A stretch of 64,000 nt of DNA from Aliihoeflea aestuarii. GTDB lineage: Bacteria > Pseudomonadota > Alphaproteobacteria > Rhizobiales > Rhizobiaceae. A program made the position numbers and the translations under genes. The notes under the pieces were generated by a model. It had not been told where the DNA came from, did not search any database, and was given only the letters and a program-made list of their open reading frames with translations. Shown here piece by piece: positions 10,105 through 18,473 of this stretch. The DNA is taken from assembly GCF_024105665.1 (NCBI RefSeq), contig NZ_JAAAMK010000012.1, positions 35,248-99,247 on the forward strand. Direction: 5' to 3'. Each line of letters opens with the position of its first letter. The stretch's first letter is position 1.

Positions 10105-10548
10105 TTACTGGTTGATCTCGGGTTCGACGAGTTTCGCGAGCTTGCGCAGGGATTCCTGCCAGCCGAGATAGCAGGCCTCGGCCGGGATCACATCCGGCAC
10201 GCCTTGCTGCTCGATATTGACTTCCGTGCCCACGGACACCGCCTTCAGTTCGACCGTGACCTTCATTTCGCCCGGCAAATTGGCGTCGTCGAATGTGTCG
10301 GTGTAGACGAGGCGCTCGCCTGGTATGAGTTCCAGATAGGTGCCGCCGAAGGAATGGCTGTGCCCCGTGGTGAAATTCCGGAACGACATCCGATGCTTCC
10401 CGCCAACCTTCGCTTCGAGCTCATGGACGGTACAGGTGAACCCGAAAGGCGGAAGCCAGCTCGCCGTCGCATCGGGTTCGAGGAAGGCGCGATAAAGCTT
10501 GTCGGGCTTGGCGGCGAAGACGCGGTGAAGACGGATCGTGCTGGGCAT
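10105..10548 (-). CDS. SRPBCC/AHSA1-family protein
   Basis: 147 residues. The START-like helix-grip fold is indicated by HRVFAAKPDKLYRAFLEPDA, the SWLPPFGF motif and the closing LGWQESLRKLAKLVEP helix. Such proteins bind small hydrophobic ligands; no specific role is evident. GGGAGAG precedes ATG 10548. It is convergent with the PepSY gene across a hairpin. A second member of the superfamily lies at 15748-16209. Confidence 0.85.
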   Translation of the reverse strand: MPSTIRLHRVFAAKPDKLYRAFLEPDATASWLPPFGFTCTVHELEAKVGGKHRMSFRNFTTGHSHSFGGTYLELIPGERLVYTDTFDDANLPGEMKVTVELKAVSVGTEVNIEQQGVPDVIPAEACYLGWQESLRKLAKLVEPEINQ

Positions 10549-10686
10549 GGTTCTCTCCCTTGGTTCGGTTTCAGTTGGATAATCGGTCCGGCGGGCGGCC
10601 ACTCGCCGCCTGTCATGGCAACGACGAACGGCACTGCGGGAATCCGACTTTGCGTCGAAAAAAATGCGAGGTGCCGGGCAACCCCG

Positions 10687-11835
10687 TCATTTGTCGGTTC
10701 CCGGCCTTGTATATTCGAGCTGCATGGCGACGACATCCGTGGTTCGCGCTCCGTAGCGCGCCGTGATCGCATCGAGCGCGAGATCGAGCGCATCGGCGGG
10801 TTTGCGCTCAGCAAAGGTCGAGACGCGAAAATCCTCGGGCATGGTCGCATCGGACCGGCCGGGAATGATGCGCACACCGTTCCTGCTGTCTATCGCGCCG
10901 GCCGCAGCGAAGGTCGTCACATTCGAGCGATATGTCCGCGACCAGGCATCGGCGATCAAGGCAAGCGATACTTCGTCCATGCCCGGTTCGAGGCGAATGC
11001 CGAGCTCTTCCCGGTTCCAGAAGGCCATCCTGTTGGCGAGCACCGTCGTCGCGAAGGAACGCGTGAGCCTGAACGCACCGCTTGCGTGCCGCGCATCCCA
11101 CCGTTCGAGGCCCAGATCATGCGCCGCCGCCTCGGCCCTGCTGCGTCCGGCGATCGCCTCGATCAATGTGAGCATCATTGGCATGGAGGCGGATATGCCG
11201 GTCGTCGTCGCCACGCGCCCGTCCAGGACCATGCGCCGGTCCGCGACATATCGAATCGTGGGGCTGCGCTCCAGCATCTCATCCAGATAGTACCAGTGCG
11301 TCGTCGCTCGCTTGCCATCGAGCAGGTCGGCCGCAGCGACGACCTTGGCACCGGCGCAGATGCCGATGATCCGTGCCCCCTTCTGCGCCTGGTTCCGCAG
11401 CCAGGCGATCACTGCCGGATCATCGTCACGGCTCATGGCAGGCACGATCACATAGTCCGCGCCCTCGGGGTGGGCGGCGTCGAACGCCGCGATGGTCGCA
11501 TCGGGCTCGACCACAAGCGCGGGATAGAGGCGCACCGGTCCCGGATCGGTCGCCAGCATCATCACATCGGCCACATCGGCGCGGCGCAGGATGCCGGTCG
11601 GCGTCAGATAGTCGGTCGTCTCCGTCGCGTCGTTGATACCGATCACGGCCACCAGCGGACGCCCGCGCCTGTCCGGCTTGAGCGATGCCAGCATCGCATC
11701 CGCCTCCTGTTGCGGGACCGGCGGCGCCTCGGCGGACGCGTTCGACCTTGGCAAGCTGAGCACCCAGCCACCGAAGCCAGCCAGACAAAGGGCGACGAAA
11801 GCACCCGCACCCCAAAGGACGTATGATCTCGACAT
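10687..11835 (-). CDS. Membrane-anchored DJ-1/PfpI-family protein
   Basis: 382 residues. An N-terminal anchor (YVLWGAGAFVALCLAGFGGW) is followed by a class I glutamine-amidotransferase-like domain. The nucleophile elbow is IIGICAGAKVVAAADLLDGK, followed by the TTHWYY motif. A C-terminal extension of about 150 residues carries no motif I recognise. The domain resembles the sensory half of GlxA regulators but lacks the AraC helix-turn-helix and would lie outside the cytoplasm. AAAGGGAGA precedes ATG 11835. It is divergent from the GlxA-type regulator at 11968, sharing a 132-bp control region, so the two are probably functionally paired. Confidence 0.78.
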   Translation of the reverse strand: MSRSYVLWGAGAFVALCLAGFGGWVLSLPRSNASAEAPPVPQQEADAMLASLKPDRRGRPLVAVIGINDATETTDYLTPTGILRRADVADVMMLATDPGPVRLYPALVVEPDATIAAFDAAHPEGADYVIVPAMSRDDDPAVIAWLRNQAQKGARIIGICAGAKVVAAADLLDGKRATTHWYYLDEMLERSPTIRYVADRRMVLDGRVATTTGISASMPMMLTLIEAIAGRSRAEAAAHDLGLERWDARHASGAFRLTRSFATTVLANRMAFWNREELGIRLEPGMDEVSLALIADAWSRTYRSNVTTFAAAGAIDSRNGVRIIPGRSDATMPEDFRVSTFAERKPADALDLALDAITARYGARTTDVVAMQLEYTRPGTDK

Positions 11836-11932
11836 GACCGGTCTCCCTTTATGAACGGCGTAGGTTTGGATTAGCCGGCTTTCGTTTCCGGCGTTTTTCC
11901 TCATCCGGCCTGAAGGTATCAGGGCGAGCATC

Positions 11933-11967
11933 TGGCAGGTATGACAAAGAAGTGGTAATTTCTGCCA
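11933..11967. promoter_or_regulatory. Possible GlxA-type operator (split inverted repeat)
   Basis: TGGCAG (11933-11938) and CTGCCA (11962-11967) are inverted and 23 bp apart, the second abutting the regulator's ATG. The position suggests autoregulation, but the motif is short and could be chance. Confidence 0.35.
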
Positions 11968-12939
11968 ATGCATCATGTTGCGTTTATCGTCTATCCGGGC
12001 TTCGAACTGCTCGACATGTCGGGACCGGCCTCGGTCTTCGGCGGCGCCAATCGCGCGCTGAGCCAGCGTGGAGAGCCCGCATTCTACACGGTCGTGCTCG
12101 CATCGGCCCAAGGCGGCGCCATCGAAAGCAGCAGTGGGGTCGCGCTTGAGACCCGGCCCGTCGCCGATATGCGACCCGAAGACGTGCAAACGGTGCTGGT
12201 CGCGGGAGCGGAACGCGAACCCGTTCTGCACGCGGCGGCTGATCGTGTTCTGCTTGAAACCCTCCCGCAGCTTGCAAGGAAGGCGCAGCGCTTCGGCTCG
12301 GTCTGCACCGGCGGCTTCGTCCTGGCTGCCCTCGGGCTGCTGGACGGCAAGCGTGTCGCGACGCATTGGGACTCCTGCACGCCCCTTGCAAAGGCATTTC
12401 CAAGAATCGCGGTCGATCCCGATGCCCTTTATGTCATCGACGGCCGCCTGTGGACATCGGCAGGAGTGACCACCGGCATCGACATGGCGCTGGCGATGGT
12501 CGCGCAAGACCTCGACGCGTCGATCGCCGGCGAAGTCGCCAAAAGGCTGGTGCTCTATGCCCGGCGCCCGGGCTACCAGTCCCAGTTCAGCCCGGTTCTC
12601 AAGGCGCAAGCGAAGGGCGACAGCTCGTTCGCCGATCTGATCGGATGGATGCAGGCGAATCTCGACGCCCCGTTGAACGTGCCGTCGCTTGCCGCGCGTG
12701 CCGGCCTGTCGGAACGCACCTTCCATCGCAGATTCGTGGCCGCGACCGGCGAGACACCGGCGCGCTTCGTCGAGATCACCCGGCTCGACGCGGCGCGCAT
12801 GCTTCTTTCGCGCGGTCTATCGCTGAAATTGGTCGCGGCACAAGTGGGACTGTTCCCGCCAACGCGCCTGGCGGAGGCCTTCGAGCGCCGGTTCGGCATC
12901 GCGCCGCGCCTGTTCCGAGACATGCACGCCGAACTGTGA
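11968..12939 (+). CDS. GlxA-family transcriptional regulator (DJ-1/PfpI sensor + AraC HTH)
   Basis: 323 residues. Residues 1 to about 190 form a DJ-1/PfpI-like domain with SVCTGGFVLAALGLLDGKR and ATHWDS. Residues about 215-323 are an AraC DNA-binding domain with two helix-turn-helices: NVPSLAARAGLSERTFHRRF, then LVAAQVGLFPPTRLAEAFER. The family commonly controls amine, arginine or betaine catabolism. The divergent neighbour is a DJ-1-domain protein, the likely target. The start codon lies at the end of the CTGCCA half-site. Confidence 0.88.
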   Translation: MHHVAFIVYPGFELLDMSGPASVFGGANRALSQRGEPAFYTVVLASAQGGAIESSSGVALETRPVADMRPEDVQTVLVAGAEREPVLHAAADRVLLETLPQLARKAQRFGSVCTGGFVLAALGLLDGKRVATHWDSCTPLAKAFPRIAVDPDALYVIDGRLWTSAGVTTGIDMALAMVAQDLDASIAGEVAKRLVLYARRPGYQSQFSPVLKAQAKGDSSFADLIGWMQANLDAPLNVPSLAARAGLSERTFHRRFVAATGETPARFVEITRLDAARMLLSRGLSLKLVAAQVGLFPPTRLAEAFERRFGIAPRLFRDMHAEL

Positions 12940-13014
12940 GCGCCGATCAGCCAGCAACCTGCCGAGCGCTTTGGTGGTTGAGGCACATTTGCAGGCCAGG
13001 GCGGAATCGACAAA

Positions 13015-13533
13015 ATGACGGGGCCGCGCAGCTCCATGTCGAAAGGGGCTTCACCTGTGGTTATGGAAATCGAACGCAGCGGGCTCGACCGATTGACGAC
13101 GCGGCTTCTCTGGTTGTCGATCCTTCTTGCTTTTCTGCATCATGCCGATCACGCCTTGCGCGTCGATCACAGCGGGTGGCCGTTTCGCGAGATGGTCACG
13201 CCCTTCACCTACAGTCTTGCCGCTTATCCGGTGATCTTGTTCGCGCTCTTCGGACCGCTGCGCCTGTTCTGGATGCGGTGGGTGCTGCTGGCCGCTGCTA
13301 CGGCCTTTACGATCTTCGCTCATACCGCGATCGAGAACCCGATGACGCAATTTCATATGCGGGCACATAATGCCAGCGCTCACGACGAAGGATTGCGCAA
13401 CGCCCTCGATGTCAGATCACCCTTGTTGGGCGTCCTGTCGATGACGATCGGCATGGCGCTCAACATCACGGCGATCGTCGCGACACTCGCGACGGCGCGA
13501 TGCGGGCTGCAAAAGCCAGGCCGTTCCCGCTAA
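13015..13533 (+). CDS. Uncharacterised polytopic membrane protein
   Basis: 172 residues with about four hydrophobic helices: LLWLSILLAFLHHADHAL, FTYSLAAYPVILFALFG, WMRWVLLAAATAFTIFAH and LLGVLSMTIGMALNITAIVA. The HHADHALR segment in helix 1 and EN..TQFHMRAHNASAHDE before helix 4 are His-rich. I do not recognise the family. Starts at 13036 and 13063 are also possible. The downstream ankyrin-repeat lipoprotein starts about 35 bp later and may be co-transcribed. Confidence 0.6.
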   Translation: MTGPRSSMSKGASPVVMEIERSGLDRLTTRLLWLSILLAFLHHADHALRVDHSGWPFREMVTPFTYSLAAYPVILFALFGPLRLFWMRWVLLAAATAFTIFAHTAIENPMTQFHMRAHNASAHDEGLRNALDVRSPLLGVLSMTIGMALNITAIVATLATARCGLQKPGRSR

Positions 13534-13568
13534 GCTTCGTGACGAGAATATCTGGCCAGGGGGTTGGC

Positions 13569-15677
13569 GTGCGGCACCGACGTGAATTCCTGAATCTCAT
13601 GGCGCTGGCAGCAACGCTGCCGCTCATCGGTTGCAGCAAGGAGGACGCAATGCCGGTCGAGGCTTGGGATGTCTGGCAGGCGGACTGGCGGTGGATGGAA
13701 GACGTCGCCCGGCGGCGCGGATGGGATTTCGTGCCGCTTTCAGTTTCCGCGCCGGCAAGCGAGGCGGCAATGCGACGCCTCGAAGTGGCTGCGGGCATGC
13801 CGGTGCCGGCACAGCTTCGCGCGGTGCTGACGCGATGCGCCGCGAGCGTGCGCTTCGAATGGCATGTCCCGGCACATCTTGCGGCGATGGAGCAGCGTGC
13901 CTTTCCCACGTCGAGCTTCAATCGCGGCTTCGCCTGGGATCTCGACCAGATCGAAAACCATGCGATCCCGAACTTCCTGGCCTGGAAGGAACAGTTGGAG
14001 ACGATCGATCGATCCGAGGCACCCGATACGCCAGCGATGTGGGAGCGGCAGTTTCCGGTTTTCTGGCTCGTCAACGGAGACATCCTGACGATCGACATGC
14101 GCGAGCCCGACGGCCCGCATCCGGTTCGATATTTCAGCCACGACCTCGAAATGCTGCACGGGCAGGCGCTTGCACCTGACTTCCTGACCTTCGTCGGCGA
14201 GATGGCGCGGCTCGGCCAGGCCGGCACCGAATGGGCATCGTGGATGCGCTTCGGCGAATGGAACGAGGATCGCTACTATCTGCGCTCGGACGGTCCCGGC
14301 GCGATCGAGTGGCGGCGATGGCTTGAGAGCGACCCGGCCCTGACGAAACCAGATGAGCCGCCACCGGTGATCCTGGCCGAGACGGAGGTCGAGCGCGCGC
14401 TTCTCGAGGCGGCGCGAAACGGCGACACGGCCGCGGCGCTCGCAGCGCTTGGCGCGAGCGCGCGGCCCGACGTCGTCTGGAACCCGGAATGGTCGCAGAA
14501 GGATCCTTCATCCGACGACGAATTCGCGACGGCGATCACCTATGCCGTCAGGCGTGGCGACACGGCCTTCGCCGAGCAACTCACCCTGCGTGGCGCATCG
14601 CTGGACACGCGCCACCTCGCCGTCGCCGAAGCGGTTTCGCGCGGGTCGGTCCAGACCCTTCGATGGCTCGTCGGCAAGGGCGCGCGGGTGAACGGCTGGA
14701 AGGCCGAACGCTACTGGCCGCTGCACCTCTTGATGACCCGCCGCCACCGCTTCGTCGCCACGTCACCGGCGGAACTCGAAGCGCGGCTTCGCAAGGAGGG
14801 CGAAGGCGTCTGGGTCGTTGAGGGAATGGATGCCGAGACCACGGCCATCATGAAAAGCGCGATGGAGACGTCGCTTGCACGCGACCTGGCTGCCTTCATT
14901 ACCCCGGAGGATTTTCTGGCGATGCTGGAAACGCTTCTGGAAGCCGGGGCCGAACCGGATGCACCGTGGGACAACGGCATCACCATGCTGATGTGGGGCG
15001 GCCTCGAAAGTGCGCGCATCCTTTTGCGCCACGGCGCCGACCCGAATGCGAGCACGCCGGGCGGCATGATGCCGCTGCATTTCACCAGTTCGCCGCAGGT
15101 CGCGCGCATTCTGGTGGCGGCGGGCGCCGACGTGAATGCGCTGGCGTCCCCGGACGGGCGAAGAAGCGAAAGCGATCCGGTCTACACACCCTTGCAATCC
15201 TCGTTGATGCTGGGAGATTTGCGCGGCACGGAACTTGCCGAAACGCTGCTCGAACTTGGGGCCGATCCCTTCAGACGCGACGGCGAAGGCTTTCCCACAC
15301 TTGGCTACGCCAGCAGCGTCCCCGCCTTCGAGCTGATGAAGCCCTACGGCCTCGATCCGCTCGAACGAATGCCTGACGGCGGAACGCTTCTGCATCGGCT
15401 CTACCGGCAACGCGGCGCGATCCGCGCGAATTTTCCGCAGGAGGTCGCGATCCTCGACCTCCTGTTGTCGCAGGGCATCGATATCAACGCACAGGATCGG
15501 ACGGGACAGACAGTTCTCCACATCGCCGCGCCCGATGCAATCGATGCCGCCTCGATCGAACTTCTCCTGAAAAGGGGGGCCGATCGAAGCCTGAAGAATT
15601 CGGACGGAAAGCGCGCCGTCGACCTGATCCCACGATCCAGGAAAGACTTGCGTGCCCCGCTCAATCCAGCCGGGTAA
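13569..15677 (+). CDS. Lipoprotein with SUKH-like (SMI1/KNR4) domain and ankyrin repeats
   Basis: 702 residues from a GTG preceded by CAGGGGG. The N-terminus RHRREFLNLMALAATLPLIG ends in a lipobox (LIGC), so the protein is probably lipid-anchored. Residues about 50-230 resemble a SUKH domain: LEVAAGMPVPAQLRAVLTR, then RYFSHDLEMLHGQALAPDFL and ASWMRFGEW. From about 260 to the end come divergent ankyrin repeats, with motifs such as LLEAGAEPD, LLRHGADPN, LVAAGADVN, LLELGADPF and GQTVLHIAAPDAI. SUKH domains are common in immunity proteins of contact-dependent toxin systems, but no toxin gene is adjacent. The function is unknown, and the SUKH call is by pattern only. An ATG at 13500 is in frame but overlaps the preceding gene. 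Confidence 0.65.
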   Translation: MRHRREFLNLMALAATLPLIGCSKEDAMPVEAWDVWQADWRWMEDVARRRGWDFVPLSVSAPASEAAMRRLEVAAGMPVPAQLRAVLTRCAASVRFEWHVPAHLAAMEQRAFPTSSFNRGFAWDLDQIENHAIPNFLAWKEQLETIDRSEAPDTPAMWERQFPVFWLVNGDILTIDMREPDGPHPVRYFSHDLEMLHGQALAPDFLTFVGEMARLGQAGTEWASWMRFGEWNEDRYYLRSDGPGAIEWRRWLESDPALTKPDEPPPVILAETEVERALLEAARNGDTAAALAALGASARPDVVWNPEWSQKDPSSDDEFATAITYAVRRGDTAFAEQLTLRGASLDTRHLAVAEAVSRGSVQTLRWLVGKGARVNGWKAERYWPLHLLMTRRHRFVATSPAELEARLRKEGEGVWVVEGMDAETTAIMKSAMETSLARDLAAFITPEDFLAMLETLLEAGAEPDAPWDNGITMLMWGGLESARILLRHGADPNASTPGGMMPLHFTSSPQVARILVAAGADVNALASPDGRRSESDPVYTPLQSSLMLGDLRGTELAETLLELGADPFRRDGEGFPTLGYASSVPAFELMKPYGLDPLERMPDGGTLLHRLYRQRGAIRANFPQEVAILDLLLSQGIDINAQDRTGQTVLHIAAPDAIDAASIELLLKRGADRSLKNSDGKRAVDLIPRSRKDLRAPLNPAG

Positions 15678-15747
15678 AATCCGGTCTTAACCGCCTGCTT
15701 GCGATCAACGAGGTGCCCGTCGCATCAACCGCTGGAAGTTTGCTCGT

Positions 15748-16209
15748 TCATTTCAAGCGTTCGACAAAGGCGGCAAGCTGGTCGATCGTGGTGCCCCAGC
15801 CTTCGTAGAATCCCATTTCCTCGTGCTTGCGGCTGTCGCCGGTGTTCTTGTGCATGACACGCGCGGAATATCGGGTGCCCCGCCCCTCCGTCTCGAATGT
15901 CATGATCGCGGTCAAGGCCAGCCATGGCTCGATCGGTCGCCAACCTTCCGCGAGCGCCGTGGTGAATACCAGGCGCTGTTCGGGAGCCATATCCAGAAAG
16001 CAGCCTTCGACATGCGGGCTGAACTCTCCGCCGCCTTCGCGCATCTGCGTCTCGAAAGCACCTTCCGGCCGCAGGTCCAGCTTGCATTCGATAGGCGCGG
16101 GTATCCACCATTTCGCAAAATGTTCGGCGTCGCTCCACGCCGTCCAGACCTTGGCTGGCGACGCATCGATGAAGCGCGAAATCGTAAGCTCGGAATTCTC
16201 AATCGCCAT
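15748..16209 (-). CDS. SRPBCC/AHSA1-family protein
   Basis: 153 residues beginning MAIENSELTISRFIDASPAK, with VWTAWSDAEHFAKWW, FLDMAPEQRLVFT and a closing GWGTTIDQLAAFVE helix. This is the AHSA1/START-like fold; the ligand is unknown. Such genes usually follow an ArsR-family repressor. Here the last 36 codons of one survive just upstream and overlap the start by 11 bp, so the gene seems to have lost its cognate regulator. Longer in-frame starts read through that remnant. Confidence 0.85.
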   Translation of the reverse strand: MAIENSELTISRFIDASPAKVWTAWSDAEHFAKWWIPAPIECKLDLRPEGAFETQMREGGGEFSPHVEGCFLDMAPEQRLVFTTALAEGWRPIEPWLALTAIMTFETEGRGTRYSARVMHKNTGDSRKHEEMGFYEGWGTTIDQLAAFVERLK

Positions 16210-16309
16210 TTTCGCTGTCCCATGACATTTGGGTTTCGACATAGTCGGCAAGCCGGTCCGTCCTGCCCTGCCAAAGCGTGCGTTGCCGGGAAAGCCACGT
16301 TTCGAAAGC
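16199..16309 (-). pseudogene. C-terminal remnant of an ArsR-family regulator
   Basis: In the minus-strand frame ending at TGA 16199-16201 the residues read TWLSRQRTLWQGRTDRLADY, then VETQMSWDSENGD. This is the tail of the ArsR regulators that pair with AHSA1 genes. An in-frame TGA at 16310-16312 cuts it off, and no helix-turn-helix is found upstream. Overlap with the following gene by 11 bp fits the usual coupled ArsR-AHSA1 arrangement. Confidence 0.65.
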
Positions 16310-16312
16310 TCA

Positions 16313-16773
16313 CCATATGGCAAACTAAAAACGATTCTTCGTGTCGAGGCGGCTGGGACCGCGATCATCATGTGGGGCGAGCAGGTTCTGCCTTCACGTC
16401 CAGAACCGACGCGATTCGATGTGGATTTCAGTCAGCCACTTGGTCGAAAAACCACGATCCGGGGCATGCTTTGTCCCTTCTCCCTGAGAGTGGATGAGCA
16501 CTCATCCCAGTTGCAAAACTGATGATCCGTCGTTCGTTCGCGCACAGTGCAGCGCCACATATTCTGGCTGTTGGCAACTCGACGGACGCATGCCACAACA
16601 ATTCAATGGTTGTTGAAGTGTTGAAATATTAGCTGGAAGAAAAACAGGCACTGAGCGCGTTCGGCGCGCGCTCCCAGGAAACGTGCCTGCGCATAGTTAA
16701 ATGCCTCGTCACCGTTGGGCCGAAAGGAATGTCCGCAGGTAAGTTGGGTGAGGGAATGAAGCGTCATCCTCAC
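16313..16773. other. Gene-free stretch between two regulator remnants
   Basis: No credible coding frame is seen. The right part is AT-richer than its neighbours. It contains ATTCAATGG-TTGTTGAA (16601-16617), a loose TTCAA/TTGAA dyad that could be what remains of an ars operator. The stretch probably represents decayed promoter and N-terminal coding DNA of the two ArsR remnants. Confidence 0.4.
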
Positions 16774-16775
16774 GA

Positions 16776-16973
16776 ATGTCGTTCCATCTCAGTCATCTGG
16801 AAGGCGCGGGACTGATTGAATCGCGGCGAAGGCCGTTCGATCATTTACAGCGCGAAGTTCGCGGCCCTGTCTTCATTGATCTAATTTCTGATGACGGACT
16901 GCTGCCAAGGGCATCCCGAAGTTTGCAATCCGGCAGTGGCCGCATTGGCTGCATGCTGCGAAAGGGACCATTC
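16776..16973 (+). pseudogene. arsR: Broken arsenic-responsive ArsR regulator
   Basis: Pieces of one protein lie in two frames. First SFHLSHLEGAGLIESRR, the second half of the ArsR helix-turn-helix. After a frameshift near 16835 comes GRSIIYSAKFAALSSLI, then an in-frame TAA, then FLMTDCCQGHPEVCNPAVAA. The CC..HPEVC tail is typical of arsenic-sensing ArsR. The first half of the DNA-binding domain is missing. It lies directly before two arsenate-reductase remnants and acr3. Confidence 0.75.
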
Positions 16974-17174
16974 ATGGCTGAGCAAGCGAAAGCCCAGTAC
17001 GATGTCCTTTTCCTGTGCACCGACAACGTCACAGCCATGCGCTATCGCCGCAACCGTATCGCGGCCTTTGCCTCGCTTCCGGCGACGACACTGGACAGGT
17101 CTTCCCTGAGCGTTCGGATGAACGAAATCGGCCACGGCGAAGGGGCGATCACTCCCCGCAACAGTGCGGCGTGA
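16974..17174 (+). pseudogene. arsC: LMW-phosphatase-type arsenate reductase with large internal deletion
   Basis: The open frame starts MAEQAKAQYDVLFLCTDN, the N-terminus of thioredoxin-coupled ArsC with its active-site Cys. It then jumps in frame to AMRYRRNRIAAFASLPATTL and ends NEIGHGEGAITP, the C-terminal helix of the same family. About 90 residues in between, including most of the P-loop and the resolving cysteines, are gone, so the product cannot be active. The stop overlaps the next ATG (TGATG). Confidence 0.75.
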
Positions 17175-17607
17175 TGGTGATGGACGTCGTTATCTATCAC
17201 AATCCCGAATGCGGCCCGTCACGTAACACGCTCGGAATGATCCGCAACGCGGGTATCGAACCGCATGTGGTTGAATATCTCAAAACGCCGCCGTCGAGAG
17301 CGATGCTCGTCGGTCTGCTTGATCGCATGGATATCATGCTTCGCGAGTTGCTCCGCCAGAAGGGCACTCCCTACTGCGAACTTGGTCTCGACGACCTGTC
17401 ATTGAGCGATCAAACCTCATCGAAGCGATGTTGGACCACCCGATCCTGATCAACCGTCCGATAGTGGTTTGCCCGAAGGGAGTACGCCTGTGTCGCCCCT
17501 CCGAAACTGCAATAGATCTCCTGCCGGCCCAGTGCACCGACTTCATCAAGGAGGATGGCGAGCGGGTACCTGCCGAACAGGCGACGGCACCGATGAAGCA
17601 TCCCTGA
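17174..17607 (+). pseudogene. arsC: Glutaredoxin-type arsenate reductase, frameshifted
   Basis: MVMDVVIYHNPECGPSRNTL carries the CGPSR active site of Grx-coupled ArsC, and the frame continues to LDDLSLSDQ. One base is missing in the A-run at 17412-17414. In the shifted frame the rest follows exactly: [20 protein letters not shown], then [16 protein letters not shown] and a tail ending at TGA 17605-17607. The combined length of about 145 residues is normal for the family. As read, the frame ends prematurely at an off-frame stop within the 17400s. Confidence 0.82.
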
Positions 17608-17631
17608 TAATCTTCCGCTTGGAGAACTCAC

Positions 17632-18362
17632 ATGACAGGGTTGATCCTGATCGGCCTGGCGCGCTGCATCGCCATGGTGCTGGTCTGGAACCAGTTGGCG
17701 AAAGGCGACAGTCAGGATGTCGCGGGTTTGTTCGCGTTCAATTCGATTTTCCAGATCCTGTTCTTCTCGACCTATGCCTGGTTCTTCCTCACTATTCTGC
17801 CGCCGCTGTTCGGGCTGGAGGGCAGCATCGTCGATGTGGGCTTTCGGACGATCACGGAGCGGTTCTGATCTACCTGGGCATTCCTTTTCTGGCTGGTTAC
17901 CTGACCCGCCGAATTCTTGTCGGTCGCAAAGGCGAGGACTGGTACGAACGCAAATTCCTGCCTCGGATCAGTCCCATCACCCTTACCGCCTTGCTGTTCA
18001 CGATCGTCGCGATGTTTAGCCTCAAAGGCGGTGATCTCGTCCGGTTGCCGTTCGACGCCATCATGATCGCCACTCCCTTGGCCATCTATTTCGTGGTCCA
18101 GTTCGTCGTTAGTTTCGCAATGGGCAAGCTCATCGAAGCCGACTACCCACGTACGACCGCGATCGCTTTCACCGCCGCAGGCAACAATGTCGAACTCGCC
18201 ATCGCAGTCGCGATCGCCGCCTTCGGGCTCGCCTCACCCGTCGCATTCGCGGCTGTCATCGGTCCGCTGGTGGAGGTTCCCGTGCTCATCTTGCTCGTAC
18301 ATGTCTCGCTGCGGTTGGGCAGGAGGTGGTTCGCGACCACGGCACCAGCGCAAGCCAGCTAG
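17632..18362 (+). pseudogene. acr3: ACR3 arsenite efflux permease, N-terminally deleted and frameshifted
   Basis: GGAG and an ATG are followed at once by [20 protein letters not shown], a central ACR3 segment, so about 110 N-terminal residues (the first helices) are missing. The first frame stops at 17866-17868. One base is missing around 17857-17861 (TITERF instead of TIxEAVLIYLG), and the remaining ACR3 sequence continues in the shifted frame to TAG 18360-18362: [18 protein letters not shown], then [20 protein letters not shown] and [23 protein letters not shown]3 exports As(III); this copy cannot. Confidence 0.82.
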
Positions 18363-18371
18363 AAATTCACC

Positions 18372-18396
18372 CTGGCAGCAGTCTCGCCCCTGCCAG
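18372..18396. terminator. Hairpin downstream of acr3 remnant
   Basis: CTGGCAG (18372-18378) pairs with CTGCCAG (18390-18396) across an 11-base loop, between the convergent acr3 remnant and the ThDP-enzyme gene. No T-run; moderate support. Confidence 0.45.
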
Positions 18397-18473
18397 CGAC
18401 CACCACGCCTCCTGTTGTTGTCCGGGTCACTGAGGCCGCGCTCCTTCGATGGAAACGATCGAAACAGACCATT

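Noticed and set aside
16776..17174. A single intact gene spanning the ArsR and ArsC fragments
   Set aside because: The long frame only joins by chance an out-of-frame ArsR tail to the internally deleted LMW ArsC; homology shifts frame near 16835.
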